Shown here: positions 62,008-64,000 of the stretch, piece after piece
How the letters are laid out: every line of letters begins with the position of its first letter
Position numbering within the stretch: the stretch's first letter is position 1
DNA from: Thermophagus xiamenensis
GTDB lineage: Bacteria > Bacteroidota > Bacteroidia > Bacteroidales > Marinilabiliaceae
DNA: 64,000 bases
Assembly: GCF_900112795.1 (NCBI RefSeq)
Contig: NZ_FONA01000017.1
Location: 1-64,000, forward strand
Direction of reading: 5' to 3'
Position numbers and translations under genes: made by a program
The notes under the pieces: model-generated
Databases searched by the model: none
Told to the model about the DNA's origin: nothing
The model's input: only the letters and a program-made list of their open reading frames with translations

Positions 62008-64000
62008 ATGTCTGCTAATATCAGAAAACTTTGTCTTGTAGATGCTTATGCTTTAATTTTTCGGGCATATTATGCTTTTTTGCGCAATCCGAGAATTAAT
62101 TCCAAAGGGTTAAACACTTCTGCAATTTTTGGATTTACCAATTCACTGCTCGAAGTTATTAATAGAGAAAATCCGTCTCATTTAGCCGTGGCTTTCGACC
62201 CCTCAGGGCCTACTTTTAGAAATTACCTATTCCCCGATTATAAAGCCAATAGAGAAGATACACCAGAAGACATCAAAAAAGCGGTCCCATACATCAAGAA
62301 AATCCTCGATGCATTTAATATTAAAATTGTGCAGGTTGATGGTTATGAAGCTGATGATGTAGTGGGAACGTTGTCTCGCATGGCCTCTAATGCCGGATTT
62401 AAAACTTTTATGGTTACCCCCGATAAAGATTATGCACAACTTGTTACAGATGATATTGTGATGTATAAACCCAAAACTGCTGGTAACGATATTGAAAAAT
62501 GGGGCGTGGAAGAAATTAAAAAGAAATTTTCTGTTGAAAAGCCGGAACAGGTTATAGACCTTCTTGCTTTATGGGGCGATAGTGCTGACAATATTCCGGG
62601 TTGTCCGGGCATTGGCGAAAAAAGAGCTAAAATCATTATCGGTAAATATGGGTCCATTGAAAATGTTTATGCTCACATTGATGAATTTTCAGGCAAACAA
62701 AAAGAAAATCTTATCAAGTTTAAAGAACAGGTTGAATTGTCAAAAAAACTGGCAACCATTAAAACAGATGTGCCCATTCAATTTGATGAAAAGTTATTGT
62801 TGAGGGGAAATCCGGACCTGGATAAATTACAACCTGTATTTGAAGAGCTTGAATTTAAATCTTTATGGGAAAAAATAACCAATAATGTATCCGGTCATAT
62901 TCAGACATCTCTTTTTGATGACAATAATTTACCATCCGATATCCCGGCGCGTTCATCTAAAGCAACAATTAATGAAACAGACCATCGCTATTTTGTGGTT
63001 GATACAACTCAGGCACTTGATTCTTTAGCGGCCGATTTAAGTGTTCAAAAAGAGTTTTGTATAGACACTGAAACTTCCAGCCTTGATGTGTGGAACAATG
63101 AATTGGTAGGCCTTTCCTTTAGTTTTAAAAAGGGCGAAGCCTATTATGTTCCGGTTCCGGAAGATAGAGCTCAGGCAGAAAAAATTGTAAAGCGTTTTGC
63201 AGCTGTGCTGACCGATAGTAATATTTTGAAGATAGGTCAGAACGTAAAATTTGATTACCTGATGCTTAAACGGTATGGGGTAGAAATGCAAGGGCCTTTT
63301 TTTGACACAATGATTGCTCATCATTTGGTTCAGCCCGGGCTTAAACATAACATGGATTTTCTTGCCGAAACTTATCTTAACTATACGCCTGTCTCTATAG
63401 AAAAGCTAATCGGATCAAAGGGCAAGAATCAGAAAAGTATGCGGCAGGTGGATATAAATGTCGTTGCAGAATACGCCGGAGAAGATGCTGATATTACATT
63501 CCAACTAAAAAAAACATTACTGGAAGAACTTAAAAAGTATCATTTAACATCTCTTTTTTGGGACATTGAAATGCCCTTAATTAAGGTGCTTGCCGAAATG
63601 GAATTTGCCGGGGTCTGCCTCGATACCGATGCATTAAAAAAATATGCCTTAGAACTTCAGGATAGAATAGATAAGTTGGAAACAACTATTAAAAATGAGG
63701 CAGGAACCGAATTTAACGTTTCCAGTCCCAAGCAGGTTGGAGAGGTTTTATTCGATAAATTAAACCTCGACCCTAAAGCAAAAAAAACAAAATCGGGGCA
63801 GTACAGTACTAACGAAGAAATATTACAAAAAATTCGTGACAGGCATCCTATTATTGGGCATATTCTTGAATATCGTGGACTTAAAAAGTTGTTAAATACC
63901 TATGTAGAGGCTTTACCTAAATTAATAAATAAAGAAACGGGTCGTTTGCATACTTCTTTCAATCAGGCGGTGGTGGTTACGGGAAGGCTTAGTAGTTCAA
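62008..64000 (+). CDS. polA: DNA polymerase I (partial, runs off the window)
   Basis: Repair and Okazaki-fragment polymerase, here the first 664 codons. From ATG 62008: a 5' nuclease domain (KLCLVDAYALIFRAYYAF, GYEADDVVGTLSR, TPDKDYAQLV, GDSADNIPGCPGIGEKRA) and a 3'-5' exonuclease-like domain with FCIDTETSSLD, IGQNVKFDYLML and AGEDADITFQL, whose acidic residues look intact, so proofreading is likely. The polymerase domain begins, and the window ends at about GRLHTSFNQAVVVTGRLSSS. Its 3' end is missing. Confidence 0.97.
   Translation, partial: MSANIRKLCLVDAYALIFRAYYAFLRNPRINSKGLNTSAIFGFTNSLLEVINRENPSHLAVAFDPSGPTFRNYLFPDYKANREDTPEDIKKAVPYIKKILDAFNIKIVQVDGYEADDVVGTLSRMASNAGFKTFMVTPDKDYAQLVTDDIVMYKPKTAGNDIEKWGVEEIKKKFSVEKPEQVIDLLALWGDSADNIPGCPGIGEKRAKIIIGKYGSIENVYAHIDEFSGKQKENLIKFKEQVELSKKLATIKTDVPIQFDEKLLLRGNPDLDKLQPVFEELEFKSLWEKITNNVSGHIQTSLFDDNNLPSDIPARSSKATINETDHRYFVVDTTQALDSLAADLSVQKEFCIDTETSSLDVWNNELVGLSFSFKKGEAYYVPVPEDRAQAEKIVKRFAAVLTDSNILKIGQNVKFDYLMLKRYGVEMQGPFFDTMIAHHLVQPGLKHNMDFLAETYLNYTPVSIEKLIGSKGKNQKSMRQVDINVVAEYAGEDADITFQLKKTLLEELKKYHLTSLFWDIEMPLIKVLAEMEFAGVCLDTDALKKYALELQDRIDKLETTIKNEAGTEFNVSSPKQVGEVLFDKLNLDPKAKKTKSGQYSTNEEILQKIRDRHPIIGHILEYRGLKKLLNTYVEALPKLINKETGRLHTSFNQAVVVTGRLSSS

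Overview
The window is a chromosomal segment of an AT-rich Bacteroidota bacterium, probably Bacteroidales or Marinilabiliales (inference). Gene content supports this: a Bacteroidota-type HU relative (now a pseudogene), a PorV/PorQ-like barrel, the tig-clpP-clpX and tatC-lptB sets, ruvB-flippase-dut, a DUF4292 lipoprotein, an Rrf2-LutB pair and a SigZ-like sigma factor. Several promoters fit the Bacteroidota pattern TTTG-N19-TAnnTTTG. Most genes are housekeeping; no prophage, IS transposase or CRISPR array was seen.

Layout. 0-3 kb: two glycosyltransferases and a broken HU gene. 3.4-9.6 kb: OsmC, ClpX, ClpP, trigger factor, tRNA-Leu, LptB, TatC. 9.9-19.7 kb: RecQ, an HhH/beta-barrel protein, a PorQ-like barrel, a PAP2-like membrane protein, RpoN, AsnRS. 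19.8-21.9 kb: an ECF sigma/anti-sigma/Spy-like cluster and a Gly/Asn-rich secreted protein. 22-25 kb: metY and homoserine dehydrogenase behind a Met-codon leader peptide with mutually exclusive antiterminator and terminator. 25.7-30 kb: PiT transporter divergent from a PhoR/PhoB-like pair. 31.7-34.6 kb: tRNA-Ile2, a 46-bp tandem array, and a SigZ-like sigma, ArsP/DUF318-like permease and tiny double-cysteine protein. 34.8-40.8 kb: CDF transporter, rhodanese, HemW, VanZ-like, Rrf2, LutB, RpiB. 41.2-55.9 kb: a rightward run, nadA to uvrC. 56-64 kb: LplA, Dtd, MazG-like, DeoC, a polyprenyl synthase, ArsR-like, QueD and the start of PolA.

Three things stand out. (1) A modular intergenic repeat (13 copies or fragments, 3.2-60.6 kb) always points the same way relative to the adjacent gene, has two stems with compensatory changes, and in several copies ends exactly on a start codon. 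(2) The rpiB-nadA gap carries a cluster of DnaA-box-like 9-mers at the switch from mostly leftward to rightward genes. With three parS-type palindromes nearby (38.05, 52.31 and 52.64 kb) it suggests the replication origin region. (3) A complete-looking methionine attenuator precedes metY.

No sequence search or folding program was used. Gene names rest on motifs and family knowledge; repeats, palindromes and distances were read directly.
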